NCBI RefSeq assembly: GCF_029277445.1
Contig: NZ_CP119566.1
Location: 1,395,001 to 1,459,000, forward strand
Reading direction: 5' to 3'
DNA: 64,000 nucleotides
Source of the DNA: Pararhizobium qamdonense
Lineage (GTDB): Bacteria; Pseudomonadota; Alphaproteobacteria; Rhizobiales; Rhizobiaceae
A program made the translations under genes and the position numbers. Below, piece after piece: positions 36,822 to 45,235 of the stretch. Under the pieces are notes generated by a model. It was given only the letters and a program-made list of their open reading frames with translations. It had not been told where the DNA came from and did not search any database. How positions within the stretch are numbered: position 1 is the stretch's first letter; every line of letters begins with the position of its first letter.

Positions 36822-37616
36822 TCAGCTTGGCCGGCCCCATTGTGTGGGCTTCCTCACCGGTTCGGAGGCAGCCGGTGGCACGGCGACCGGGGCTGCTTCA
36901 ACATGCCGCACGGCGCGGGGTGTCACGATCGTCCGGTCGAACAGGGGCACGTCGCGGCGTCGCAAAATGACCACCAGGATCAGCCCGGCAATGATGCCGC
37001 CGACATGTGCGCCCCAGGACACGTCGCCTTCCGGATCGATCAGAACCATGAAAAACTGCTGGCCGATCCAGAAGGCCAGCGGAATGAAGGCGGGCAGGGG
37101 CAGCGGGATGCGAAACAGCACCAGCACCCAGACGCGCACCTTCGGATGCAACAGGAAATAGGCGGCGACGACGCCGGAAATGGCCCCGGATGCGCCGATC
37201 AGCGGCGCCTGCGATTGCGTGTTGATCAGTCCATGCATCAGCGCCCCGGCGGCCGCGCAGAGGAGATAGAAGAGGAGAAAGCGGAAATGCCCCAGCGCAT
37301 CCTCGACATTGTCACCGAACACCCAAAGGAACAGCATGTTGCCGGCCAGATGCCAGAAATCGCCATGCAGGAAGGAATAGGTCAGATAGGTGGCATCATC
37401 GGGTACGAGCACCAGGTTCGGCGCCAGATGCGCATTGTCGAAGGCGATTGCCGGGATATAGCCCAGGCCCATCGTCGCGGCATTGGTGACCTGCTCGGGC
37501 GCCAGTAGCGGCCCGGTCAGCAGCCAGATGATGGTGTTGATGACGATCAGGCCGATCGTGACGTATTGGACCTTGATATGCTTGAGAGAATTCGCGTCGT
37601 GCAGCGGTATGAACAT
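36822..37616 (-). CDS. Rhomboid family intramembrane serine protease
   Basis: Six- or seven-helix membrane protein, 264 aa. The active-site Ser lies in LIGASGAISGVVAAYF and the catalytic His in WGAHVGGIIAGL. HLAGNMLFLWVFGDNVEDAL is the conserved early segment. A C-terminal basic and Pro/Ala-rich cytoplasmic tail follows. The start (MFIPLHDANSLKHIKVQYVT) is typical of alphaproteobacterial rhomboids. The substrate is unknown. Confidence 0.9.
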   Translation of the reverse strand: MFIPLHDANSLKHIKVQYVTIGLIVINTIIWLLTGPLLAPEQVTNAATMGLGYIPAIAFDNAHLAPNLVLVPDDATYLTYSFLHGDFWHLAGNMLFLWVFGDNVEDALGHFRFLLFYLLCAAAGALMHGLINTQSQAPLIGASGAISGVVAAYFLLHPKVRVWVLVLFRIPLPLPAFIPLAFWIGQQFFMVLIDPEGDVSWGAHVGGIIAGLILVVILRRRDVPLFDRTIVTPRAVRHVEAAPVAVPPAASEPVRKPTQWGRPS

Positions 37617-37730
37617 AGGCGCGTTGGTTCCTCGAAGCGACTGGAAGTACAGAGTTTACCGAAGGCACCCAATAAAGTCCTGTCATCGTCTGATATTAAC
37701 CAGTGATATACAAGAACTGTCACTGCCTCC

Positions 37731-38084
37731 TTAGAGGCAACTTACATGGCCCGCCGAGGCATAAGCGGCCAGAACACAACACACAGTTCCGACGGTAAAT
37801 ATCATTCCATGAATCGGGACCAAAAAATACCAAGTGGTACGGAAATTCCGATAAAAAACGGATATCAGCAAGCCGGCTAAGCTACCTATAGCGACCGCAA
37901 GAAAGGCGTACCCAAGAAGAGGAATGTAAATCAACAGGATCGGCCAGCAGCTTGCGGCCCTGTAGTGGCCAGCGGTCGCATAGGATAAAACAGCAAGTGT
38001 CATCCATATGAGAATGTGGATTAATAGTGGTCGCTTCGACCAGGAACGGTTCATTTCAAAAACGCCGAACTGCGACTGCGGCAT
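37731..38084 (-). CDS. Hypothetical membrane protein in an AT-richer patch
   Basis: An orphan of about 117 aa with three hydrophobic stretches (LLIHILIWMTLAVLSYAT, CWPILLIYIPLLGYAFLA, PIHGMIFTVGTVCCVLAAY). I do not recognise a family. The start is uncertain: ATG 38084, ATG 38054 and TTG 38093 are possible, and none has a good ribosome binding site. Base composition of 37.6-38.2 kb is clearly less GC-rich than its neighbours, suggesting acquired DNA. It sits between the rhomboid and the PduO gene on the same strand. Confidence 0.5.
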   Translation of the reverse strand: MPQSQFGVFEMNRSWSKRPLLIHILIWMTLAVLSYATAGHYRAASCWPILLIYIPLLGYAFLAVAIGSLAGLLISVFYRNFRTTWYFLVPIHGMIFTVGTVCCVLAAYASAGHVSCL

Positions 38085-38242
38085 AGACGTCAATGTCTGG
38101 TCGTCCCGAGATCATAGCTTCCCTCTCAATAATATTCGAATATGATCAATTCATTCAGTCGATTGGATGATTGTCTTACTTGCCTAAGGTCGTTTTATCT
38201 TCGGGTATATCAAAGACTTTTTCAACTGTACCTGCGGGAAGA

Positions 38243-38821
38243 TTACCTGTTTTTCCCCGGAACCCAAAGCACGTCCGACTTGCCCTTGCCGTTGGTCCAG
38301 CGGGCGGCAACGAAGAGGAAATCGGACAGCCGGTTGACATAGGCGAGCGCTTCGCCGCTGACGATCTCGCCGTCGATGCGGGCAAGGTCCACCATCAGCC
38401 GTTCGGCGCGGCGCGCTACCGTGCGGGCGATGTGCAATGTGGCGGCAGCACCGCTGCCACCGGGCAGGACGAAGGAGCGCAACGGATCGAGGTCGCCGTT
38501 CAGTTCGTCGATCTCGGCTTCCAGCCGCGTCACCTGCGCTGCGATGATCCGCAGCGGCTCGTAGGCCAGCGTTTCGCCGGTATCGGGCGTCGAAAGGTCG
38601 GCGCCAAGGTCGAACAAATCGTTTTGAATGCGCATCAGCATCGCATCGAGCCCGGCCAATTCCTGCGTGTGCTGGCGTGCCAGCCCGATGAAGGAGTTGG
38701 TCTCGTCGATCGTGCCATAGGCCTCGACGCGCAGGTCGCTTTTCAGGCGGCGTGGGCCGGTGGCAAGCCCCGTGGTGCCGTCGTCGCCGGTCTTTGTGTA
38801 GATCTTGTTGAGCTTTACCAT
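38243..38821 (-). CDS. pduO: Cob(I)alamin adenosyltransferase, PduO type
   Basis: ATP:corrinoid adenosyltransferase (192 aa) forming adenosylcobalamin or its precursor. The N-terminal ATP-binding signature IYTKTGDDGTTGLATG lies at residues 7-22. RLKSDLRVEAYGTIDETNSF, FVLPGGSGAAATLHIARTVA with ARRAER and NRLSDFLFVAARW complete the family pattern. It lies 4 nt after the small twin-TM protein gene. It belongs functionally with cobS/cobT of this window, 30 kb away. Confidence 0.94.
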   Translation of the reverse strand: MVKLNKIYTKTGDDGTTGLATGPRRLKSDLRVEAYGTIDETNSFIGLARQHTQELAGLDAMLMRIQNDLFDLGADLSTPDTGETLAYEPLRIIAAQVTRLEAEIDELNGDLDPLRSFVLPGGSGAAATLHIARTVARRAERLMVDLARIDGEIVSGEALAYVNRLSDFLFVAARWTNGKGKSDVLWVPGKNR

Positions 38822-38824
38822 CGA

Positions 38825-39022
38825 TCAGCGGCCGCCGCCGGTGATCCACAGGGTCAGCATGATCAGGACGATCGCCACCGCCTGCAGGAATACGCGCGCC
38901 TGCATCAGCTTGTTGGACGTGTTGCCGTCGCCGCCTTTTGCCATGTGGAGCAGACCGCGGATCAGGACGATGGCGACAAGGCCCATGACGAGCAGTGTCA
39001 GACCGGTGAGAAAACTATGCAT
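38825..39022 (-). CDS. Twin transmembrane helix small protein (HIG1-like)
   Basis: A 65-aa protein with two predicted transmembrane helices (FLTGLTLLVMGLVAIVLIRG at the start, and VFLQAVAIVLIMLTLWIT near the end) separated by a loop containing AKGGDGNTSNKLMQARV. This is the 'twin TM small protein' form of the HIG1 family, proteins that in mitochondria modulate respiratory complexes. Its place immediately before pduO (stop and start 4 nt apart) recurs in rhizobia. Function in bacteria is not established. Confidence 0.8.
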   Translation of the reverse strand: MHSFLTGLTLLVMGLVAIVLIRGLLHMAKGGDGNTSNKLMQARVFLQAVAIVLIMLTLWITGGGR

Positions 39023-39045
39023 GTGACTAACCCTTGCCTTTCAGC

Positions 39046-39879
39046 TCAGCCGAAGCGGCCCATCAAACGATAGAACAGCCCGGCCGGCAGCAGTTTCTTC
39101 AAAAGCGCACCCTGCTTGGCCGGCTGCGTCACGATGTAATGCGGCTTCGGCTTCTTCGCGGTCAATGCGCGTTTCAGCGCAGTATACACCGCATCGGGCT
39201 CAAGCTTGCCCTTTGCCGGTCCGCTTTCCCCCTTGAGCCGCCGCATCTGCAGTTCATACTCCACGGCATGGACAGATCCTTTGAGGTCGATGAACCGCTC
39301 GATATTGACGATCGCATTGGCGGTGAAGCGCGATGTGATCGGCCCGGGCTCGATCAGGCTCACTTCGATGCCGCTGCCTTCCAGTTCCATGCGCATGGTC
39401 AAGGTCAGGCCTTCCAGCGCAAATTTCGACGCATTATACGCCCCCCGCCACTTGAACGGGACAATGCCCAGAATGGACGAGCATTGCACGATGCGGCCGT
39501 GGCCCTGTGCCCGCATCGCCGGGATGATCCGCCGGGTCAGGTCGTGCCAGCCGATGACGTTGGTTTCCAGCTGCAGCCGCAATGCCTCCACCGGCAGGTC
39601 CTCGACGGCGCCCGCCTGGCCATAGGCGCCATTGTTGAACAGGGCATCCAGCCTGCCGCCGGTGCGGGCAAACACGTCATCGACAAGTTTGGATATGGTG
39701 TCCGGTTTGGTATAATCCATCAGGAAGGCGTCGATGCCGTCATTTTCCAGTGCGGCAAGGTCCTGCGCCTTGCGGACGGTGGCAAAGACCCGCCAGCCGT
39801 CCTTAAGGAGGGCGCGGGCGCACCAGGCACCAATGCCGGAGGAGCAGCCGGTGACGATTATCGAGGGACGGTCGATCAT
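39046..39879 (-). CDS. Short-chain dehydrogenase/reductase
   Basis: Classical SDR oxidoreductase, 277 aa. The N-terminal cofactor motif TGCSSGIG is at residues 10-17, followed by NNGAYGQAG (the NNAG equivalent), the catalytic Ser in VQCSSILGIVPF and YNASK with Tyr and Lys. The substrate is unknown. The start is ATG 39879 (MIDRPSIIVTGCSSG), giving normal length. It lies 23 nt upstream of, and probably in the same unit as, the twin-TM gene and pduO. Confidence 0.88.
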   Translation of the reverse strand: MIDRPSIIVTGCSSGIGAWCARALLKDGWRVFATVRKAQDLAALENDGIDAFLMDYTKPDTISKLVDDVFARTGGRLDALFNNGAYGQAGAVEDLPVEALRLQLETNVIGWHDLTRRIIPAMRAQGHGRIVQCSSILGIVPFKWRGAYNASKFALEGLTLTMRMELEGSGIEVSLIEPGPITSRFTANAIVNIERFIDLKGSVHAVEYELQMRRLKGESGPAKGKLEPDAVYTALKRALTAKKPKPHYIVTQPAKQGALLKKLLPAGLFYRLMGRFG

Positions 39880-39972
39880 AATGGGTCGTTTCCTGTAGAA
39901 ATTGCCGACCGGTCTCCCATATTCATGAGCGGGTGACAATCCGTGGAGCATGATGAGACAGTTGGAGAGAGA

Positions 39973-40905
39973 ATGCCGGCCTTCGTACGCATAGCCTGGA
40001 AGGTCGTTTTCGATGCCGTCTGGCATTTCAGCGAAGACGACGGCTGGGCGATGGCGAGCCATGTGGCGCTCTCCACCCTTCTGGCAATCTTTCCCTTCCT
40101 GATCTTCGGCACGGCGCTCGGCAGCTTTCTCGGCGCCGACCAGTTTGCCACGACCGCGGTGCATTTCATTTTCGATACCTGGCCCGAATCGATCGCCAAG
40201 CCGATTTCCGATGAAGTCGTGCGGGTCTTGACCACGCCGCGCGGCGGACTTTTGACCGTGTCGGTTCTCGCCGCCGCCTATTTCGCCTCCAATGGCGTCG
40301 AGGCGCTGCGCGTCTCGCTCAACCGCGCCTACCGGGTGGCCGAAAGCCGGGCCTGGTACAAGACGCGTGTGGCGAGCCTTGCCTTCGTGCTGGCCGGCGT
40401 TCTGGTGCTTGCAATCGTCAGCCTGCTGCTTGTCGCCGTGCCGCTCGCCATCCGCTATGCCGGCACCTATCTGCCCTGGTTCAACGGCCTGTTGTCGATG
40501 ATCGACAGCTGGAGCCTTGCCGGCGTCTTCATCATGCTGACCACCGGCCTCATCGTCAGCCATCTCTGGCTGCCGGACGGGCGGCGCAAGATCATGGACG
40601 TGCTGCCGGGCATCATCCTGACGCTGATCGCCTGGTCGGTCGGCGCCTATGTGTTTGCGTCCTACCTGTCCACGTTCGCCAATTACGTCTCGACCTATGC
40701 CGGTCTTGCCTCGATCATGATCGCGCTGGTATTTCTCTATATCGTCGGCGTCATCTTCATTCTCGGCGCCGAGATCAACGCGGCGATCATGAAATACAAG
40801 GTCAAGCGCATGGTCATCCGCCATATCATGGGGCCGCGCGAAGAGGTCGTTAAGGCAGAGCCGGAAGCCGCGCAGACCGAGGTTCCCAGGGAAAACGTCC
40901 TATAA
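39973..40905 (+). CDS. YihY/virulence factor BrkB family membrane protein
   Basis: Integral membrane protein of 310 aa with about six helices in the YihY/BrkB pattern: DDGWAMASHVALSTLLAIFP, SVLAAAYFASNGVEALRVSL, NRAYRVAES, and the last segment AIMIALVFLYIVGVIF-like MIALVFLYIVGVIFILGAEI. The role is unknown; 'virulence factor' derives from Bordetella BrkB. The ATG at 39973 is chosen for its GGAGAGAG ribosome binding site, over GTG 39943. It is divergent from the SDR gene and its stop overlaps that of gluQ. Confidence 0.85.
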   Translation: MPAFVRIAWKVVFDAVWHFSEDDGWAMASHVALSTLLAIFPFLIFGTALGSFLGADQFATTAVHFIFDTWPESIAKPISDEVVRVLTTPRGGLLTVSVLAAAYFASNGVEALRVSLNRAYRVAESRAWYKTRVASLAFVLAGVLVLAIVSLLLVAVPLAIRYAGTYLPWFNGLLSMIDSWSLAGVFIMLTTGLIVSHLWLPDGRRKIMDVLPGIILTLIAWSVGAYVFASYLSTFANYVSTYAGLASIMIALVFLYIVGVIFILGAEINAAIMKYKVKRMVIRHIMGPREEVVKAEPEAAQTEVPRENVL

Positions 40906-41790
40906 CAGCAGCATCTGTCTGATATCATCCGGCGTCTTGCCCGCCTCGCGGAACGCGGCGATGCCTGTGTCGCGATTGCTTTTCGAGAGCTTGCGGCCGT
41001 CTGGACCAAGGATCAGCCGGTGATGATGATAAACCGGGTGGGGCAGATCGAGCAGGGTCTGCAGCAGCCGGTGCACCGATGTGGCATGGAACAGATCGCT
41101 GCCCCTGACCACATGGCTGACCCCTTGCAGCGCATCGTCCAGCGTCACCGCCAGATGATAGCTCGATGGCGCGTCCAAGCGTGACAGCACGACATCGCCC
41201 CAGGCGGACGGATCGGCCGCAATCAAACCTGTTTCGTCCGTCGGGCCGCTGCCGCTTTCCTGCCATGTCAGCGGTTCTTTCAGCTGCGCCATCGCCTTGG
41301 CCATGTCCAGCCGCCAGGCATGCGGCTTGCCCCCGGCGAGCATGCGCTGGCGCGCATCATCTGACAGCCTGCGTTCCTCGCCGGGATAGAGCGGCGCGCC
41401 GTCGGGATCACGCGGCCACGTCTTTCCCCTTGCCTCGAATTCGCCGACCGCCGTTTTGATCGCACCGCGCGTCAGGAAAGCCGGATAGACCAGATCGCGC
41501 GCGATCAGCTGGCCGAGCGACTGGCGATAGAGATCGAGATGCTCCGATTGCCGCCGCACCGGCTGTTCCCAGTCAAGTCCCAACCATTTGAGATCGGCGA
41601 TGATCCCGGCTTCGAATTCCGGCGTGGAGCGGGCAATGTCGATATCCTCGATCCGCAGGAGGAAGCGGCCGAGCTCCCGTTTCGCCATGTCATGGTTGAG
41701 AATGGCCGAGAGCGCATGGCCGAGATGCAGCTGGCCGTTCGGGCTTGGTGCAAAGCGGAAGACCGGTTGTTTTGAGGCTGGTTTGTTCAT
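40900..41790 (-). CDS. gluQ: Glutamyl-Q tRNA(Asp) synthetase
   Basis: A 296-aa paralog of the catalytic half of glutamyl-tRNA synthetase that attaches glutamate to the queuosine base in tRNA-Asp. Class I motifs are present: FAPSPNGQLHLGHALSAILN (HIGH equivalent) at the start and DGRKLSKSNRDTG (KMSKS equivalent) near the end. There is no anticodon-binding domain, as expected for GluQ. The ATG at 41790 begins MNKPASKQPVFRFAPSPN. It is convergent with yihY (stops overlap, 6 bp). It needs queuosine, whose precursor transporter YhhQ is encoded at 10.6 kb. Confidence 0.9.
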   Translation of the reverse strand: MNKPASKQPVFRFAPSPNGQLHLGHALSAILNHDMAKRELGRFLLRIEDIDIARSTPEFEAGIIADLKWLGLDWEQPVRRQSEHLDLYRQSLGQLIARDLVYPAFLTRGAIKTAVGEFEARGKTWPRDPDGAPLYPGEERRLSDDARQRMLAGGKPHAWRLDMAKAMAQLKEPLTWQESGSGPTDETGLIAADPSAWGDVVLSRLDAPSSYHLAVTLDDALQGVSHVVRGSDLFHATSVHRLLQTLLDLPHPVYHHHRLILGPDGRKLSKSNRDTGIAAFREAGKTPDDIRQMLLL

Positions 41791-41875
41791 ATTTACGTCT
41801 TGGCACGGAAGCGCGCATCCGGCCACGGGTTTTGTCCGTCGGCAAGCAAAGGCGGGTGGCGGTGGAGGAATGAAC

Positions 41876-42523
41876 ATGCGGATCATCCGCACGCATGAGG
41901 ATATCACCGCAGGGCTGAGCGGTCTGGTGATGCTCGATGCGCGGCTGGAGCATGTCGTGTCGAAGGCAGGCCCCGTTCCCCTGCGCCGCACCGATCCCGG
42001 CTATCGCGGCATCGCCAATATCATCGTTTCGCAAATGGTCTCGAAAGCCAGTGCTGCCGCGATCTGGAACCGCATGGAGATGGCGGTGGGTGTGATCGAC
42101 GCCCGCAGCGTGACCGCCATGTCCGACGAGGATTGCCGTGTGGTCGGCCTGTCGCGCGCCAAGGCCGATACGCTGCGGCGGGTGGCGCGCGCCGTACTGG
42201 ACGGCGAGCTGGACCTTGAGGCAATCTGTTCGATCGAGGGCAGCGCCGCGATCCGCGAGATGACCGCCATCAAGGGCGTCGGCCGCTGGACCGCCGAAGT
42301 CTATCTTCTGTTTTGCGCCGGTCATCCCGATGTGTTTCCGGTCGGCGATATCGCGCTGCAAAATGCGGTCGGGCATGCGCTGATGCTGGAGACGCGCCCG
42401 TCGGTGCGTGAACTTGATTCGCTGACGGCGCTCTGGGCGCCCTGGCGCAGCGTCGCGGCGCGTTTGTTCTGGGCCTATTATGCCACGCAAATGCGCCGGG
42501 ACGGCACTCCGGCGCCTCTTTGA
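41876..42523 (+). CDS. DNA-3-methyladenine glycosylase II (AlkA type)
   Basis: Helix-hairpin-helix base excision glycosylase, 215 aa. Features: YRGIANIIVSQMVSKASAAA (family N-terminal helix), the HhH motif MTAIKGVGRWTAEVYLLF, and the catalytic Asp in FPVGDIALQNAV. It lacks the N-terminal AlkA fold, so it is the short form common in alphaproteobacteria. The second ATG (41876, MRIIRTHED) is at correct distance from GGAGG; the first (41870) is only one base from it. It is divergent from gluQ. Confidence 0.88.
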   Translation: MRIIRTHEDITAGLSGLVMLDARLEHVVSKAGPVPLRRTDPGYRGIANIIVSQMVSKASAAAIWNRMEMAVGVIDARSVTAMSDEDCRVVGLSRAKADTLRRVARAVLDGELDLEAICSIEGSAAIREMTAIKGVGRWTAEVYLLFCAGHPDVFPVGDIALQNAVGHALMLETRPSVRELDSLTALWAPWRSVAARLFWAYYATQMRRDGTPAPL

Positions 42524-42631
42524 GACAAAAAGCGAATCTTTTGTTTCCTTTTTCCTTTTGGCTTCACAATCCTGACGCAACGGGCCTAATATAGAAGGTG
42601 CAGGTGCCGAATCGAGCAGGAGTATACTGGC

Positions 42632-43189
42632 TTGACGATTGCAGTCTCACCACACGGCCTTCCAGCGCTCGTGCTGAACGCTGACTATAGGCCGCTGAGT
42701 TATTACCCCTTGTCGCTCTGGTCCTGGCAGGACGCGATCAAGGCCGTTTTCCTAGACCGTGTGCATATCCTGGCCGAATACGATCATCAGGTCTCTTCCC
42801 CCAGCTTTTCCATGCGCCTGCCCAGTGTCGTCTGCCTGAAAAGCTACGTGCAGCCATCGCGCCATCCCGCCTTCACGCGGTTCAACGTGTTCCTGCGTGA
42901 CCGTTTCGAATGCCAGTATTGCGGCTCTCCGGACGATCTGACCTTCGACCATGTGATCCCGCGCTGCTGCGGCGGCCAGACCACCTGGGAAAATGTCGTC
43001 GCCGCCTGCTCGCCGTGCAATCTGCGCAAGGGCGGCAAGATGCCACGCCAGGCGGGCATGTTCCCGCACCAGAAACCGTTCCACCCGACGGTGCAGGACC
43101 TGCACAATAACGGCCGGCTGTTCCCACCCAACCATCTGCATGACAGCTGGATGGACTATCTCTACTGGGATGTCGAACTGCAGCCTTGA
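42632..43189 (+). CDS. HNH endonuclease family protein
   Basis: A 185-aa protein with an HNH/McrA-like fold: CQYCGSPDDLTFDHVIPRCCGGQ gives the CxxC pair and the catalytic His (split here as DHVIPR), then NVVAACSPCNLRKGG with the second CxxC and the Asn. The N-terminal half (ALVLNADYRPLSYYPLSLWS) is characteristic of an alphaproteobacterial chromosomal group of HNH proteins of unknown role. The start is a TTG at 42632 with AGGAG 9 nt upstream. No restriction or mobile-element genes are nearby. Confidence 0.85.
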   Translation: MTIAVSPHGLPALVLNADYRPLSYYPLSLWSWQDAIKAVFLDRVHILAEYDHQVSSPSFSMRLPSVVCLKSYVQPSRHPAFTRFNVFLRDRFECQYCGSPDDLTFDHVIPRCCGGQTTWENVVAACSPCNLRKGGKMPRQAGMFPHQKPFHPTVQDLHNNGRLFPPNHLHDSWMDYLYWDVELQP

Positions 43190-43245
43190 TCGAGCGGGCT
43201 GGATATCTGTAACGGCTGCGGCTGCGCTTGCAGCCGCGTCAAGGC

Positions 43246-43767
43246 TTACGCCTTGGCGGCGCCGCGCAGGGCAATGGCCGCCAGGATCAGGCTGGCAATG
43301 ACATTCCATCCGGCAAAGGACAGACCGAGCACGCGCAGGGCTGCATCCGTGCAAGACGGGCCGTGTTTGCTGTCGAGATCGCCGAGCAGGTCGCCGACAT
43401 TGCCGGACACGCCTGAGGCAGAGGTTGCGCAGGTGGCTGGACCTTCCCAGAAATGCCATTCGACGCCGGCATGATAGACGCCGGTTCCGGCCCCCACCAG
43501 CATCAGGATGCCGATGACCACCAGCAGCGCGCGGGTCGTCCAGACCGGAAGCCGCAGGAAGGACGTCGCAATCGCGACGAGCCCAATCGGAATGCCCCAG
43601 TAATAGGGCGTGCGCTGCAAGAGGCAGAGCGCACAGGGGATGTAGCCGCCGATATGCTCGAACGCGAGCGCGCCGCCGACGGTGCCGGTCATGCCGAGCG
43701 TGGCAAGGACAGACGGCAGAAGGCCGCGGGGGGACTGGGTCTGGCTGTCGCTCACGGCGGGCTCCAT
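43246..43767 (-). CDS. dsbB: Disulfide bond formation protein B (DsbB)
   Basis: Four-helix inner-membrane protein (173 aa) that reoxidises DsbA and passes electrons to quinone. The first Cys pair is in CALCLLQRTPYYWG and the second is formed by ATCATSASG and HGPSCTDA. Helices include ALAFEHIGGYIPCALCL and ALLVVIGILMLVGAGTGVYH. I place the start at ATG 43767; an in-frame TTG 9 codons earlier (43794) overlaps the upstream gene. It is convergent with the HNH gene and downstream of the DedA-like gene. Confidence 0.9.
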   Translation of the reverse strand: MEPAVSDSQTQSPRGLLPSVLATLGMTGTVGGALAFEHIGGYIPCALCLLQRTPYYWGIPIGLVAIATSFLRLPVWTTRALLVVIGILMLVGAGTGVYHAGVEWHFWEGPATCATSASGVSGNVGDLLGDLDSKHGPSCTDAALRVLGLSFAGWNVIASLILAAIALRGAAKA

Positions 43768-43786
43768 CGGAATGTCAGGCAAAATC

Positions 43787-44374
43787 TCAGGCAAGGAAAC
43801 GGTAGGCGGCGAACATGGCGATCAGCACACCGGCGCAAGCCGCTGCCAGAAGACCGAGACGCTTTTCGATGAAATGGCGGATTTCTTCGCCATAGCGCTG
43901 CAAAAGCCAGGCGAGAAGGAAGAAGCGGGCGCCGCGGGCAATGACCGCCGAGACGATGAACAGCCCCAGACTGATATTGGCAGCACCCGACAGGATGGTC
44001 ACAACCTTGATCGGCGGCAGATGCGCAAGGCCTGACGTGACCAGCAGCAGCACCAGCGTCTCATAGCCGACCGATGCCTTCATCGCCTCAAAGGCTTCGA
44101 GCTTGCCATAGAAATGCAGGATCGGCTTGGCCAGCGCCTCGAAAGCGTAATGACCGATATACCAGCCGGCAATGCCCCCGAGAACGGACGCGATCGTTGC
44201 CACCAGCGCATAGCGGTAGGCACGCTCGGGCTTGGCCAGCGCCATCGGCAGGAAGAGAACGTCGGCCGGAACCAGGAAGACGGAACTTTCAACGAATGCG
44301 ATGACTGCGAGCCACGCTTCGGCGGATTTCCGGGCGGCAAGCGACATGGTCCAGTCGTAAAGGCGTCGAAGCAT
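43787..44374 (-). CDS. YqaA/DedA family (VTT domain) membrane protein
   Basis: A 195-aa membrane protein of the SNARE-associated/VTT family, subgroup YqaA: AWLAVIAFVESSVFLVPADV at the start, AKPERAYRYALVATIASVLG, IAGWYIGHYAFEALAKPIL and LPPIKVVTILSGAANISLG. DedA-type proteins are proposed lipid scramblases or flippases and help maintain proton motive force. The start is ATG 44374 (MLRRLYDWTMSL). Its stop lies 20 nt before dsbB on the same strand, so the two are probably co-transcribed. Confidence 0.87.
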   Translation of the reverse strand: MLRRLYDWTMSLAARKSAEAWLAVIAFVESSVFLVPADVLFLPMALAKPERAYRYALVATIASVLGGIAGWYIGHYAFEALAKPILHFYGKLEAFEAMKASVGYETLVLLLVTSGLAHLPPIKVVTILSGAANISLGLFIVSAVIARGARFFLLAWLLQRYGEEIRHFIEKRLGLLAAACAGVLIAMFAAYRFLA

Positions 44375-44550
44375 CAAGGATTTCCAGTTTCGGTTCCCGC
44401 CTTTTAGGCAGGATTGGCCATGCTGTAAATGATTTGCTACAGCGCGAATTGCACAGTTTTGTGATTCCCGGCCCCCGATCTTCAAAATCCCGGTTGACCG
44501 TTCCGAAACGGTTCGTGTAAACGCTTTTTGCTACCCCGAAAGGTATCCGT

Positions 44551-44635
44551 GCCCCGTTGGCGGAATTGGTAGACGCGCCTGACTCAAAATCAGGTTCCGA
44601 GAGGAGTGCTGGTTCGATTCCGGCACGGGGCACCA
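44551..44635 (+). tRNA. tRNA-Leu (anticodon CAA)
   Basis: Class II tRNA with a long variable arm. Acceptor stem GCCCCGT pairs with ACGGGGC and CCA is encoded. The anticodon stem CCTGA/TCAGG holds the loop CTCAAAA, anticodon CAA (UUG codon). TTCGATTCC gives the T loop. Length is 85 nt including CCA. Confidence 0.96.
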
Positions 44636-44904
44636 TTTCGATTTTTAATCACAGCTGTTGTATTGCGTATCGCTCCGTCGAACGCGCCAGTCCTTTTCGC
44701 GCGGCGCGTAAGTTGCTTAATCGAAACACAACCATTTGGCGCGCGAATTCGCGCTATCACTTTTGGTGTGCGCCATATCAGAACACTTCGGATAGACGAT
44801 TAACCGCCTCGTGGCATCAGCGTTGCAAAACGCGGCTGTCGTGATCAGTCTGGGACAAATCAAATCCCTCATTGGCACATTCTGCCTTTAAACCGGAGCC
44901 GAGC

Positions 44905-45129
44905 ATGTCCCAGTCTGCTGCGTCCTGCGCCATTTTTGATGATATCGATGCGTTGTCCGGCGCGTTGTTTTCCTTTTGCGCGGAGCGTGGCGTTCGTTTG
45001 CGCAGCCAGGAAGGCGTCAGTGCGGCCGGTGCCGTCATCGATCTGTTCTTTGCGGGCTATACGACGCAGGACGAATTGCTGGGGGCTTTGAACGACCGGC
45101 ATAGCCGCGAAGTTGCTTTTGCGTCCTGA
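44905..45129 (+). CDS. Hypothetical small soluble protein
   Basis: A 74-aa protein starting MSQSAASCAIFDDIDALSG with a GGAG ribosome binding site. The sequence is acidic at the start, then FSFCAERGVRLRSQEGVSAA, then GAVIDLFFAGYTTQDELLGA. No family is recognised; no membrane segment is obvious. Codon usage appears like the surrounding genes. It is preceded by tRNA-Leu and followed by the acyl-CoA synthetase, and could be transcribed with the latter. Confidence 0.6.
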   Translation: MSQSAASCAIFDDIDALSGALFSFCAERGVRLRSQEGVSAAGAVIDLFFAGYTTQDELLGALNDRHSREVAFAS

Positions 45130-45235
45130 CGTGCCGGGAACGCGCCGCCGGTTCTCAACGCTCAGCGAGCTTTGGTTGAATTTCCTTGGCCGGAAGTGTT
45201 AGGTGCGCTGCAGCGACATTTCTTGCGGCGGGCAC

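Noticed and set aside
39046..40824. SDR frame extended upstream through yihY
   Set aside because: The upstream part is antisense to a clear membrane protein gene; the SDR begins at 39879.
44872..44904. Earlier TTG start for the 74-aa protein at 44905, and a sigma-54-like TGGCAC there
   Set aside because: The ATG at 44905 has the better ribosome binding site, and the GG-GC spacing is 8 rather than 10 nt.
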